Shown here piece by piece: positions 52,115 through 60,704 of a stretch of 64,000 nucleotides of DNA. Within the stretch, counting starts at the first letter, position 1, and every line of letters begins with the position of its first letter. Source of the stretch: Sphingomonas naasensis (lineage in GTDB: Bacteria; Pseudomonadota; Alphaproteobacteria; Sphingomonadales; Sphingomonadaceae); assembly GCF_004792695.1 (NCBI RefSeq), contig NZ_SRXU01000001.1, forward strand, positions 434,001-498,000, in the 5' to 3' direction. A program made the position numbers and the translations under genes. The notes under the pieces are model-generated. The model was not told the origin of the DNA, did not search any database, and saw nothing but the letters and a program-made list of their open reading frames with translations.

Positions 52115-52915
52115 TTAGCCGAACCGGAACCCGCTCACCGCCCAGCCCATCACATGGTCGCGATACTCGGCCACCGCCGGCCCTTCCCCGCCCGCACCGA
52201 GCGCGACCATCAGCGGCAGCAGATGCTCCTCGCGCGGATGGGCGAAATGCGCGTGCGGTAGCTTGTCCCACGCGGCGACTCGCTCCGCCCGGCGCGCCGG
52301 ATCGGGATCGGTGACCGCGTCGACCAGCACCGCGTCCCATTCGTCCGCCACGGGCGTCACCTGCGGGCCGCGGGCGCGGAGATTGTGAAAGCTCATGCCG
52401 CTGCCGACGATCAGCACGCCTTCGTCGCGCAAGGGCGCCAGCGCCTTGCCGATCGCGATATGCGCCGCCGGATCGAGATCCTTCCGCAGCGAGAGCTGAA
52501 CCAGCGGGATATCCGCGCCCGGCACCGCGACCATCATCGGAATGAACACGCCATGATCCCAGCCGCGCGCGTGTTCCTCGCCGACCGGGAATCCCACCCC
52601 TTCGAGCAGCGTTTTCGCCCGCGCCGCCACCTCGGGCGAACCCGGCGCGTCCCAGCGCAGGCGATAGGTGTGCTCGGGAAAGCCATGATAGTCGAACAGC
52701 AAGAGCTGACCGTTGCCGGTGTGGACGGTGACGTGGTCCTCCTCCCAATGCCCCGAGACGAGCAGGATGGCTTTCGGCCGCTCGGGCAGGCTGTCGATCA
52801 GCCCCGCCAGATAGGCCTGCATCGGCCGCCACATCGGATCGGGCGGTCCGCCGTTCGGGTCCATGAAGAAGCACGGCCCGCCGCCGTGCGGGATGAAGAG
52901 CGTGGGAAGTGTCAT
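52115..52915 (-). CDS. extradiol ring-cleavage dioxygenase of the DODA/LigB type
   Basis: A 266-residue protein of the 4,5-DOPA dioxygenase (YgiD-like) group. Metal-binding and catalytic histidines are seen in LFIPHGGGP (His10), LVSGHWE, WDHGVFIPM and SGMSFHNLR. It resembles single-domain enzymes that cleave catechols with zinc or iron; the natural substrate is unknown. Start chosen at ATG 52915. The gene is divergent from the ferredoxin-like gene. Confidence 0.9.
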   Translation of the reverse strand: MTLPTLFIPHGGGPCFFMDPNGGPPDPMWRPMQAYLAGLIDSLPERPKAILLVSGHWEEDHVTVHTGNGQLLLFDYHGFPEHTYRLRWDAPGSPEVAARAKTLLEGVGFPVGEEHARGWDHGVFIPMMVAVPGADIPLVQLSLRKDLDPAAHIAIGKALAPLRDEGVLIVGSGMSFHNLRARGPQVTPVADEWDAVLVDAVTDPDPARRAERVAAWDKLPHAHFAHPREEHLLPLMVALGAGGEGPAVAEYRDHVMGWAVSGFRFG

Positions 52916-52993
52916 AGATCGGGATGTCGCGTGCCGCACGCGCTCTCGCAATGCCGGTTTCGGAAACGCGCCGTTTCCCGCTACACCCGCGGC

Positions 52994-53512
52994 ATGACTC
53001 GCTTCACCGTCAACAACCAGCCGGTCGAGTACAGGATGGACCCGCGCACCCCTTTGCTCTGGGCGCTGCGCGACGCGTCGAACCTCACCGGAACCAAATA
53101 TGGCTGCGGCACCGGCGATTGCGGCGCCTGCGCCGTCGACGTCGATGGCGGGCTGCGGCTCGCCTGCCAGGAGACGATCGGCGCGCTCGAGGGGACCTTC
53201 GTCACCACGATCGAAGGGCTCTCGAAGGATCGCAGCCATCCGGTGCAACAGGCATTGCTGGCGAGCAACATCGTCCAGTGCGGCTATTGCATTCCCGGCA
53301 TCGTGATGGCCGCCTCGGTCTTGCTGCGCAGCAATCGCAATCCGAGCGAGGAGGACATCAAGGGCGCGATCCCCAATATCTGCCGCTGCGGCATCTATCC
53401 GCGGCTGATCGGCGCGATCACCGACGCCGCGCGATCGGCGCGCGGCGAGCCCCCGCTCTCCGCCGATCCGCAGCCCGAGACTCCGGCGCCCGAGCCCGAA
53501 GCGCCCGAATAG
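52994..53512 (+). CDS. 2Fe-2S subunit of a molybdenum hydroxylase (IorA-like), orphan
   Basis: A 172-residue protein with an N-terminal plant-type ferredoxin cluster (GCGTGDCGACAV: Cys38, 43, 46, with Cys58 in RLACQE) and the second, alpha-helical cluster of xanthine-dehydrogenase-type enzymes (QCGYCIPGIVM and NICRCGIYPRL). The C-terminus is a Pro/Glu-rich tail (ETPAPEPEAPE). Such subunits feed electrons to a large molybdopterin subunit, but none is encoded nearby. Confidence 0.9.
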   Translation: MTRFTVNNQPVEYRMDPRTPLLWALRDASNLTGTKYGCGTGDCGACAVDVDGGLRLACQETIGALEGTFVTTIEGLSKDRSHPVQQALLASNIVQCGYCIPGIVMAASVLLRSNRNPSEEDIKGAIPNICRCGIYPRLIGAITDAARSARGEPPLSADPQPETPAPEPEAPE

Positions 53513-53632
53513 CCTTTCCCAATTCTTTCAGTCACCTTTCGCCGCAATTCAGCAATCGCTCATCCGGCGAAGTCTAGTTCCAGTCCTACGATGAAGCCCG
53601 GCCTCACGCCGGTCTCGACGGAGACAGTTGAG

Positions 53633-54577
53633 ATGAAGAAGACCTTGCTCGCGGTGATCATCGCCGCAACGGCTCTGGTCCCGCCGGCGGCGCTCGCGCA
53701 GGACCGGGGACGTTGGGGCGGCCGCGATCGCGGCGCGAATAGTTCGGGTAGCGAAGTCCGCCAGAATCGTGGCGAATGGCGCCAGCAGCAGCAGACCCAA
53801 CAGACGCCACAGGCCCAGCCGCAGCGTCAGTGGAACGGCGGCGGCGAGCGCCAGCGCGGCAACTGGAGCCGCCCGCAGCCGCAGACGCAGCCGCAGCAGA
53901 CTCCACAGGCCGTGCCGCAACAGTCGTTCCAGCAGCAACAGCAGCAGCGCTGGGGCGGCAACCGCGGCGATCGCAGCCAGTGGAACAACAATGGCGACCG
54001 CAGCCGTTGGACCGGTAGCCGCAGCCAGTGGAACGGCGGCGATCGCCGGCCCGATGCGGGTCAGCAGCAGCAGCTCGAACAGCGACGCCAGCAGCAGTTC
54101 CGCAACACCGATCGCAGCCGCTGGAACGGCGGCGACCGGAGCCAGTATAATCGCGGCAATCGCGACTGGAACGATCGCAACCGCAACAATGGCTGGAACG
54201 ACAACCGTAACCGCGGCTGGAACGACAACCGCAACCGCGGCTGGAACAATGGCCGCGATCGCGGACGCTGGAACAACAACTGGCGCAACGACCGCCGCTA
54301 CGATTGGCGCGGCTATCGCAGCAGCAACCGCAACATCTACCGCCTGCCGCGCTACTATGCGCCGAGCAGCTGGGGCTATGGCTATCGGCGGTTCTCGATC
54401 GGGTTCTTCCTCGATTCGATGCTCTACTCGTCGAGCTACTGGATCAACGACCCGTTCTACTATCGCCTGCCCGAGGTCGACGGCCCGTATCGCTGGGTGC
54501 GCTATTACAACGACGCGCTGCTCGTCGACGTCTATAGCGGCGAAGTGGTCGACGTGATCTACGACATCTTCTGGTAA
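53633..54577 (+). CDS. RcnB-family periplasmic protein with Asn/Arg/Trp-rich repeats
   Basis: A 314-residue exported protein. Residues 1-22 form a signal peptide (MKKTLLAVIIAATALVPPAALAQ). A long Gln/Asn/Arg/Trp-rich region (about 24-225) contains tandem NDNRNRGW units and QQQ runs. The last ~80 residues (IYRLPRYYAPSSWGYGYRRFSIG, YRLPEVDGPYRWVRYYNDALLVDVYSGEVVDVIYDIFW) are the RcnB-like domain found in nickel/cobalt homeostasis proteins and many alphaproteobacterial envelope proteins. The ATG at 53633 has GGAG before it. Function in metals is not shown by the sequence. Confidence 0.85.
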   Translation: MKKTLLAVIIAATALVPPAALAQDRGRWGGRDRGANSSGSEVRQNRGEWRQQQQTQQTPQAQPQRQWNGGGERQRGNWSRPQPQTQPQQTPQAVPQQSFQQQQQQRWGGNRGDRSQWNNNGDRSRWTGSRSQWNGGDRRPDAGQQQQLEQRRQQQFRNTDRSRWNGGDRSQYNRGNRDWNDRNRNNGWNDNRNRGWNDNRNRGWNNGRDRGRWNNNWRNDRRYDWRGYRSSNRNIYRLPRYYAPSSWGYGYRRFSIGFFLDSMLYSSSYWINDPFYYRLPEVDGPYRWVRYYNDALLVDVYSGEVVDVIYDIFW

Positions 54578-54604
54578 GCGGCCCGCAGCCTTGCCGAAGA
54601 TCCT

Positions 54605-54634
54605 GGGGCCCGGCGGCGACGCCGGGCCCCTTGT
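54605..54634 (+). terminator. intrinsic-type terminator after the RcnB-like gene
   Basis: Perfect 11-bp stem GGGGCCCGGCG (54605-54615) and CGCCGGGCCCC (54620-54630) with a GCGA loop, then TTGT. It lies 27 bases after the RcnB-like stop codon. The tail is short in T, so termination may be partial. It also argues that the next gene starts downstream of this hairpin. Confidence 0.75.
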
Positions 54635-54641
54635 CGTTCAA

Positions 54642-55415
54642 ATGCTTGCAAATCGCGCCGCCGCACGCAATTTCGCACGCGTGAGCAAGAACAGGAACGA
54701 TGGCAGGATCTCGGGCGGCCCCTCCCCGATCCGTGCCCGTATCGGCCGCGACGTCGCCGCGCAGCTGGACACGAACCCCAATGTGCGCCGCGCCAAGGTC
54801 GAAACGGCGCAGATGTACACCTATCCCGGCTTCCTCAGCGATGCCGAGTGCGACGCGCTGATCGCGCTGATCGACTCCAATTCGCGACCCTCGACTCTGC
54901 TCGCGGTGAGCGAGGATCCCGATTACCGCACCAGCCACAGCTCGGACCTGTATCGCTGGTCGCCCGAAATCCTGACGATCGACCAGCGCATCGCCCATCT
55001 GCTCGGCATCCCCGACGAGAATGCCGAGACGCTGCAGGGCCAGCGCTACGCGGTGAACCAGCAGTTCCGCGCGCATTGCGACTATTTCCACGAGTCGAGC
55101 GACTATTGGCCCAAGATGAAGGAGACCGGCGGCCAGCGCACCTGGACCGCGATGGCCTATCTCAACGACGTGCCCGAAGGCGGCGCGACGTGGTTTCCCC
55201 GCGCCGGCATCCGCTTCAAGCCGAAGCGCGGGCTGCTCGTCATCTGGAACAACATGATGCCAGACGGCACCCCCAATTACGATACACTCCACGAGGGCAT
55301 GCGGGTGATCGAGGGAACCAAGTACATCGTCACCAAATGGTTCCGCGAAGGCGCGTGGATCCGCGACCACGTCCCCACCTATGTACCCGGCGGAATCGAG
55401 ACGGCGTCTTCCTGA
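54642..55415 (+). CDS. prolyl 4-hydroxylase-type 2-oxoglutarate/Fe(II) oxygenase
   Basis: A 257-residue enzyme. The catalytic facial triad is clear: His145 and Asp147 in FRAHCDYF and His217 in DTLHEGM, with the 2-oxoglutarate-binding Lys227 ten residues later (GTKYIVTKWFRE). The N-terminal half supports this double-stranded beta-helix core (YTYPGFLSDAECDALIALID). It hydroxylates prolyl or similar residues. The ATG at 54642 lies just after the upstream hairpin; an in-frame GTG at 54681 is an alternative. Confidence 0.92.
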   Translation: MLANRAAARNFARVSKNRNDGRISGGPSPIRARIGRDVAAQLDTNPNVRRAKVETAQMYTYPGFLSDAECDALIALIDSNSRPSTLLAVSEDPDYRTSHSSDLYRWSPEILTIDQRIAHLLGIPDENAETLQGQRYAVNQQFRAHCDYFHESSDYWPKMKETGGQRTWTAMAYLNDVPEGGATWFPRAGIRFKPKRGLLVIWNNMMPDGTPNYDTLHEGMRVIEGTKYIVTKWFREGAWIRDHVPTYVPGGIETASS

Positions 55416-55542
55416 TCGGATCGGTGACGTAACAAGCGCCGCTCCCGCCTCCGCGCGTTTGCTGCCAGCGCCTCCTGCAGCATCGCCACAGCCCGCCGCC
55501 CGGCCCCTCGACAACCCCGTCCGCCCGGCCCACAACGCGCGC

Positions 55543-57309
55543 ATGTCTGCGGTTCTCAACATCCATCGTTCAATCCTCGGCCAGCCATGGCGCTGGCGCG
55601 GGCTGGCGGCGGATGCGCGCGATCCAGGCTTCGCCCCCGATGACCTCGTCACCCAGCTGCTGCTCACCCGCGGCTGCCCGCGCGAGGCGATCGACGATCA
55701 TCGTGCGCCGAGCATCCGCACCTTCATGCCCGACCCCTCGATCTTCCGCGACATGGACCGCGCCGCCGAACGGCTCGCCGATGCCGTCGAGCGGCGCGAG
55801 CAGGTGGCGATTTTCGGCGATTATGATGTCGACGGGGCCACCTCGGCAGCGCTGCTGATCCTGTTGCTGCGCGATCTCGGGCTCGAGGCGCGTCCCTATA
55901 TCCCCGATCGGCTGATGGAGGGCTATGGCCCCTCGGGCGAGGCGCTGGTGCGGCTGCATGGCGAGGGCGCGCGCCTGATCGTCACCGTCGATTGCGGTGC
56001 GATGGCGTTCGAGGCGCTGGCGATGGCGCAGCAAGCCGGCGCCGAGGTGATCGTGTGCGATCACCATAAATGCGCCGCCGAGCTTCCCGCCGCCTATGCG
56101 GTGGTCAATCCCAACCGGCTCGACGAGACCGAGGGCGCGGCGCACGGCCATCTCGCCGCGGTGGGCGTCGCCTTCCTGCTCGGCGCGGCGACGGTGCGCG
56201 TGCTGCGCAGCCGCAACTGGTTCGCGGCGCGCCCCGAGCCGCGACTGCTCGATTTGCTCGACCTCGTCGCGCTGGGCACCGTGGCCGATGTCGCGGCGCT
56301 CAGGGGACTCAACCGGGCCTTCGTCGCGCAGGGCCTCAAGGTGATGGCGCAGCGCCGCAACATCGGGCTCAACGCGCTGATCGAGGCCGCGCGGCTGACT
56401 CGCGCGCCGACCTGCACCGATCTCGGCTTCGCGCTGGGCCCGCGGATCAACGCCGGCGGCCGGGTCGGACGCTCGGATCTCGGCGTGCGGCTGCTCACCA
56501 CCCGCGATCCCGACGAGGCGCGCGCGATCGCCGAGGAGCTCAACCTGTTCAACGAGGAGCGCCGCGCGATCGAGGCCGAGGTGCAGCTTGCCGCCGAGCA
56601 ATTGTGCCTCGCCAAGGCCGGGCGCGCCGTCGTGATCGTCGCCGCGCGCGGCTGGCATCCCGGTGTGATCGGCATCGTCGCCGGCCGGCTGAAGGAAAAG
56701 CTCGGCCGCCCGGCGATTGTGATCGCGCTCGACGAGCATGGCGTCGGAAAGGGTTCGGGGCGCTCGATCCCCGGCGTCGACCTCGGCGCTGCGGTGCTCG
56801 CCGCGAAAGATGCCGGGCTGCTCGCCGCCGGGGGCGGCCATGCGATGGCGTGCGGCGTGACCATCGCCGAGGATGCGCTCGACGCTTTCGCTGATTTCCT
56901 CGACGAACGGCTCACCGAGCGGGTGACCGCGGCGATGGGCGAGCGCGCGCTGCTGCTCGACGCGGTGCTCGCGCCCGGGGGCGTAAATCCCGCGCTGGTC
57001 AACGCGATGGAGGCCGGCGGCCCCTATGGCATGGGATGGCCCGCGCCGCGCGTCGTGGCGGGGCCGATCACGGTGCTCAAGGCCGATGTGGTCGGCAGCG
57101 GCGGGCATGTCCGGCTGATCGTCGCGGGCGAGGACGGTCGCAGCCTCAAGGCCGTCGCGTTCCGCCAGGCCGAGACCGAACTGGGCGCCGCTTTGCTGTC
57201 GGCACCGCGGCATCGCAAATTGTGGCTCGCCGGTCGCGCGAAGATCGATGATTGGGGCGCCCGCCCCGCCGCCGAACTGCACATCGAGGACGCCGCCTGG
57301 GCCGATTGA
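55543..57309 (+). CDS. recJ: single-stranded-DNA-specific exonuclease RecJ
   Basis: A 588-residue DHH-family exonuclease. Catalytic motifs include FGDYDVDGATSAAL (motif I), TVDCGA, EVIVCDHHK (DHH, motif III), LVALGTVADVAAL (motif IV) and, in the DHHA1 domain, GRSIPGVDLGAAV and AAGGGHAMACGV. RecJ degrades single strands 5' to 3' in recombination and mismatch repair. A start at 55543 gives the family's usual N-terminus, about 130 bases after the hydroxylase gene. Confidence 0.97.
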   Translation: MSAVLNIHRSILGQPWRWRGLAADARDPGFAPDDLVTQLLLTRGCPREAIDDHRAPSIRTFMPDPSIFRDMDRAAERLADAVERREQVAIFGDYDVDGATSAALLILLLRDLGLEARPYIPDRLMEGYGPSGEALVRLHGEGARLIVTVDCGAMAFEALAMAQQAGAEVIVCDHHKCAAELPAAYAVVNPNRLDETEGAAHGHLAAVGVAFLLGAATVRVLRSRNWFAARPEPRLLDLLDLVALGTVADVAALRGLNRAFVAQGLKVMAQRRNIGLNALIEAARLTRAPTCTDLGFALGPRINAGGRVGRSDLGVRLLTTRDPDEARAIAEELNLFNEERRAIEAEVQLAAEQLCLAKAGRAVVIVAARGWHPGVIGIVAGRLKEKLGRPAIVIALDEHGVGKGSGRSIPGVDLGAAVLAAKDAGLLAAGGGHAMACGVTIAEDALDAFADFLDERLTERVTAAMGERALLLDAVLAPGGVNPALVNAMEAGGPYGMGWPAPRVVAGPITVLKADVVGSGGHVRLIVAGEDGRSLKAVAFRQAETELGAALLSAPRHRKLWLAGRAKIDDWGARPAAELHIEDAAWAD

Positions 57310-57331
57310 GGCGATTGTGGCTATCGAGCGC

Positions 57332-57359
57332 TTGACCCGCGGCGCATCCTTCCCTAACC
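57332..57359 (+). promoter_or_regulatory. possible promoter of tRNA-Glu
   Basis: TTGACC at 57332-57337 matches the sigma-70 -35 box; CTAACC at 57354-57359, sixteen bases later, is a weak -10. The tRNA begins 21 bases downstream, an appropriate distance. Confidence 0.4.
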
Positions 57360-57380
57360 GGCCGTTCCACGCTCCGGCAT

Positions 57381-57455
57381 GGCCCCTTCGTCTAGCGGTT
57401 AGGACGCGGCCCTTTCACGGCTGAAACACGGGTTCGATTCCCGTAGGGGTCACCA
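57381..57455 (+). tRNA. tRNA-Glu (UUC anticodon)
   Basis: A 75-base cloverleaf including an encoded CCA. Acceptor GGCCCCT pairs with AGGGGTC (one G-T), the D-arm contains TAGCGGTTAGGA, the anticodon loop CTTTCAC holds TTC at 57414-57416, and the T-arm is ACGGG-TTCGATT-CCCGT. The discriminator base is A, before CCA. Confidence 0.97.
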
Positions 57456-57471
57456 ACCTTTTCAAAAGGTT
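57455..57471 (+). terminator. small palindrome directly after tRNA-Glu
   Basis: AACCTTTT (57455-57462) and AAAAGGTT (57464-57471) are perfectly complementary around one base. It could act as a processing or termination hairpin for the tRNA transcript, although no T-run follows. Confidence 0.4.
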
Positions 57472-57565
57472 CGGTGGAATATCGCGGTTGCGAGCCGCGC
57501 CCTCCCCGAAATAGCTCCTTATGCGTCGAGCGCGCCGATGCCGCCGGCAACGGCCCGGGGTGGAA

Positions 57566-58264
57566 TTACGACGCCGCCAAACCCAGTCCGGCGAGGACCG
57601 CGGTGAGATGGGTCAGCGCTTCCGGGCTCGGGCCGGGATAATCGCCCGGCGTCGGCTCGTCTCCGATATAGCCCATGTCCGCCTTGCCTTCGGGCAGGCT
57701 GTAGAAGCCCAGCACGAAGAGATGGCGCAGCGTGTCCATGAACGCCACCGGCTTCGCCATTCCGGCGGCGGGCGTCGCGACGGTGAGTGCGTCGAGCAGC
57801 ACCGCGCGCTGGCCCGGCGTGATCGAATCGAACGTGGCCCCGTGCAGCACCCGGCTCTGCGCGTCGAGCCAGATCAGCCCGCCGAGCACCTGCTCGCGGT
57901 CCTTGCGCTGGATCGGATAGGGCGCGCTGATCCATTCGTCGACGAACGCCCCGACACCGAGCGTGCCCGCGCCGGGGGATTGCGCATCGGCGGGAAGGAC
58001 CAGATCGCCGAGCAGATCGACCGTCGCACGCTGCGCCTTGCTCAGAGTCAGCGGCCACGGCACCCTGGGCGCCATGAGGTCGGGATCGCGACCATAGCCT
58101 TTGGTCGGCGGCAGCGCGGGCAGCGTCGCCGGCCAGTCCGCGATCACGTCGAAGGGGGGCGGGGTGCGCTGCGCGGCTGCATTTGCGGGCGGGCTCCAGC
58201 GCGCGAGCGGCAACGCCGCCGCCGCCATCATCCATTGCAGCGTTTCGCGGCGCGACTGCGTCAT
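57566..58264 (-). CDS. gluconate 2-dehydrogenase subunit 3 family protein, Tat-exported
   Basis: A 232-residue protein with a twin-arginine-type leader (SRRETLQWMMAAAALPL, then AxA near 28). The mature part follows the subunit-3 pattern: LSKAQRATVDLLGDLVLPADAQSPGAGTLGVGAFVDEWIS, a GLIWLDA segment and a C-terminal PVAFMDTLRHLFVLGFYS helix. Small subunits of this family partner with flavin-containing GMC subunits; the GMC gene overlaps it by 4 bp. Together they would form a periplasmic sugar dehydrogenase. The interval 57472-57565 holds nothing that I recognise. Confidence 0.88.
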   Translation of the reverse strand: MTQSRRETLQWMMAAAALPLARWSPPANAAAQRTPPPFDVIADWPATLPALPPTKGYGRDPDLMAPRVPWPLTLSKAQRATVDLLGDLVLPADAQSPGAGTLGVGAFVDEWISAPYPIQRKDREQVLGGLIWLDAQSRVLHGATFDSITPGQRAVLLDALTVATPAAGMAKPVAFMDTLRHLFVLGFYSLPEGKADMGYIGDEPTPGDYPGPSPEALTHLTAVLAGLGLAAS

Positions 58265-59967
58265 GCGAGGGCTCCCGATTTGAACCGCGCGGCCAGCCGC
58301 TCGGATGCGCGCAACGCCAGCGCGAGAATGGTGAGCGTGGGGTTCTTGTGCGCCCCCGAGGCGAAGATCGCGCCGTCCATCAGCACCAGATTGCCGACGT
58401 CCCACGTCTGGCCATAGCTGTCGACCACCGAGGAACGCGCATCGGCGCCCATTCGCGCGGTGCCCAGCTCGTGGATGATCTCGCCACCTGCGGTGATCAG
58501 CTTCTCTGGCGGCAGTTCGGGATCGAGGATCGTCGCGTTCATCCGCTTGAACACGGCATGCGCGGTGCGCTGCCCGTGCGCGACCTGGTTCAGCTCGTGC
58601 TGCGACCACCGGAAGGCGAAGCGCAGCACCGGGATGCCGAATCGGTCCTTCACGCCCGGATCGATCTCGCACCAGGTGTCCTTGTTGGGGATCATCTCGC
58701 CGCGCAGCGTCATCCCGATCGTCGCGCCCGAGGCGGTGCGCACGGCCTTCTTCAGGTCCGCTCCCCACACCCGCGGCAGCGCCGCGGCAGGCGGAATGCC
58801 GAACCGGCCGCCGATCTCGAAATGATAGCCGCGCGCAAAGTCTAGTTCGCCGCGCTTCTGCTCCTGGTAGAGCCAGAACGGGATGTAGACATGCTGCCCG
58901 CCAATGCCGTCCTCATTGTAGCGCGGACGCCCGGCGAGCGCGGGAACAAAAGCGCGGAACGATGCGCCGGTCGAATCGGTGAGGTTGCGTCCGAGCTGGC
59001 CCGACGAGTTGGCGAGACCGCCAGGCTTGTCGCCCGAATTGAGCAGCAGCCGCGTCGTCTCGCAGGTTCCCCCCGCGACGATCACCGCCCGCGCCTTGAC
59101 CTTGTGGCGAGCGCCGGTCTTGCGATCGACATATTCGACCCCCTCGGCGCGCCCCGCGCTTGCCATCAGCACCTTCGAGACCATCGCGTCGGTGACGATC
59201 GTCAGCCTGCCGGTCGCCTTCGCCATCGGCAGGAACGACGTGGTGGTCTGAAACATCGCGCCGATCGTGCATCCGCGGCCGCATGGCGTGGCGTTGAAGC
59301 AGGCGCTGCGCGGCGCGACCTTGTCGGGCATGTCGCGCGTGATCACGGCGGTATGCGCCGTCCGCACCGGAATCCCCATGCTCTCGCAGGTCGCCTTGAG
59401 GAGCATTTCCGGAATGCGCGGTTTCGGCGGCGGCATCAGGCAGCCCGGCGGCGAGTCGGGATGGTTCTCCAGCTCGATCCGCCCGCCATTGACTCCGATC
59501 ATCCGCTCGACGCGGTCGTAGAAGGGCGCGACATCGTCATAGCCGATCGGCCAGTCCACCCCGAGCCCGTCGCGCGAAAAGGGCTTGAAATCATACGGGC
59601 CCCAGCGCGGCGCATGGCGGCCCCAATGGTTGGTCCGCCCACCCAGCATCCGCGAGCGATACCAGCGAAAATCGGTGCCTTCGCGCATCGTGTAGGGCTC
59701 GCCCTCGACTTCCCAGCCGCCACCAACGGTCGCGTCGAAATAGCCGAACGGCTTGTCGGGGGTGGATGCACCGCGCAACGGCGCGTCGCTCTCGGGCGCC
59801 ATCATGTTGACTTCGGCCTGCGGATCATAGTCGCGCCCGGCCTCGAGCATCAGGCAACGCAGGCCCGCCTTGGTCAGGCTCCACGCCGCCATGCTCCCGG
59901 CGGCGCCCGAGCCGACGATGATGACGTCCGCCGCCGTCGTCGCCGGATCGAACCCGGCGCCGGTCAT
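58261..59967 (-). CDS. GMC-family FAD oxidoreductase (sugar dehydrogenase large subunit)
   Basis: A 568-residue flavoprotein. The FAD-binding GxGxxG motif is VIIVGSGAAGSMAAW (15-29); LEAGRDYDP binds the adenine ribose; MLGGRTNHWGRHAPR is the GMC signature; and the C-terminal part has HELGTARMGADARSSVVDSYGQTWDVGNLVLMDGAIF with the catalytic His region. Its short N-terminus has no signal; it may be co-exported with the Tat-bearing subunit 3. It probably oxidises a sugar hydroxyl, for instance at C3. Overlaps flanking genes by 4 bp each. Confidence 0.92.
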   Translation of the reverse strand: MTGAGFDPATTAADVIIVGSGAAGSMAAWSLTKAGLRCLMLEAGRDYDPQAEVNMMAPESDAPLRGASTPDKPFGYFDATVGGGWEVEGEPYTMREGTDFRWYRSRMLGGRTNHWGRHAPRWGPYDFKPFSRDGLGVDWPIGYDDVAPFYDRVERMIGVNGGRIELENHPDSPPGCLMPPPKPRIPEMLLKATCESMGIPVRTAHTAVITRDMPDKVAPRSACFNATPCGRGCTIGAMFQTTTSFLPMAKATGRLTIVTDAMVSKVLMASAGRAEGVEYVDRKTGARHKVKARAVIVAGGTCETTRLLLNSGDKPGGLANSSGQLGRNLTDSTGASFRAFVPALAGRPRYNEDGIGGQHVYIPFWLYQEQKRGELDFARGYHFEIGGRFGIPPAAALPRVWGADLKKAVRTASGATIGMTLRGEMIPNKDTWCEIDPGVKDRFGIPVLRFAFRWSQHELNQVAHGQRTAHAVFKRMNATILDPELPPEKLITAGGEIIHELGTARMGADARSSVVDSYGQTWDVGNLVLMDGAIFASGAHKNPTLTILALALRASERLAARFKSGALA

Positions 59968-60704
59968 TGCGCGCTCGCGCCGAGCTTGCGGATCTTGATG
60001 TTGCGGAAAGCTACCGGCTCGCCATGATCCTGCAGGCCGATCACGCCGCTCGGGAAGGTTCCGAACAGCGGCATCGCCGCGAATTTCGACGCCGCCACCC
60101 GCTTCCGCCAGGCGTCGTCGCCAAAGGAGACGTCCGCGGTCGGCGTGCCGTTCAGCCATTGACGGATGCGGCCCGGCTCGACGCGCAGCCGCGCATGGTT
60201 CCAGCTGCCGGCGGGATGCGCCGCGCTGAGCGGCGGCACGGTGATATCGTAAAGCGAGCCGGCGCGATGCGAGGGGATCTTGCCGTCCGGGTGGCCATCA
60301 TTGTCGAGCACCTGCATCTCGATGCCGGTCTCGTAGATGTTCCTGGTGCCGGGCGCGTTGCGGGCAAGATAGAAGACGCCGCTGTTGCCGCCACGCTCGA
60401 CCTTCCAGTCGAGCGTCAGTTCGAAAGCGCCGTAGCTGTCGGCGGTGACGAGATCGCCTCCGCTCATCTCGCCGGATTTCGATATCAGGACGAGCGCCCC
60501 GTCGCGCGCGGTCCAGTTGGCCGACGCCGCGCCTCCGCCGAAGGAGCGCCAGCCGTCGAGGTCGCGGCCGTTGAACAGCAGCTGCCACCCTTCGGCACGC
60601 TCGGCGGCGGTGAGCGTGTTGGGCGCGGCCGTCTTCTGGCCAGCGAGCGCCGGAGTCGTCACCAGCGCCAGCAGGCAAAGGCTCACCATCGGCAATTTAC
60701 CCAT
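59964..60704 (-). CDS. DUF1080 (3-keto-disaccharide hydrolase-like) secreted protein
   Basis: A 246-residue protein with a signal peptide (MGKLPMVSLCLLALVTTPALA) and a concanavalin-like beta-sandwich of the DUF1080 family: GWQLLFNGRDLDGWR, YGAFELTLDWKVERGGNSGVFYL, YETGIEMQVLDNDGHPDGK, WNHARLRVEPGRIRQWLNG, and the end GVIGLQDHGEPVAFRNIKIRKL. Family members hydrolyse 3-keto-glycosides. Being the first gene of an operon with a GMC dehydrogenase fits that route: oxidation at C3 followed by cleavage. Good GGAGGAGAG ribosome binding site. Confidence 0.9.
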   Translation of the reverse strand: MGKLPMVSLCLLALVTTPALAGQKTAAPNTLTAAERAEGWQLLFNGRDLDGWRSFGGGAASANWTARDGALVLISKSGEMSGGDLVTADSYGAFELTLDWKVERGGNSGVFYLARNAPGTRNIYETGIEMQVLDNDGHPDGKIPSHRAGSLYDITVPPLSAAHPAGSWNHARLRVEPGRIRQWLNGTPTADVSFGDDAWRKRVAASKFAAMPLFGTFPSGVIGLQDHGEPVAFRNIKIRKLGASAQ

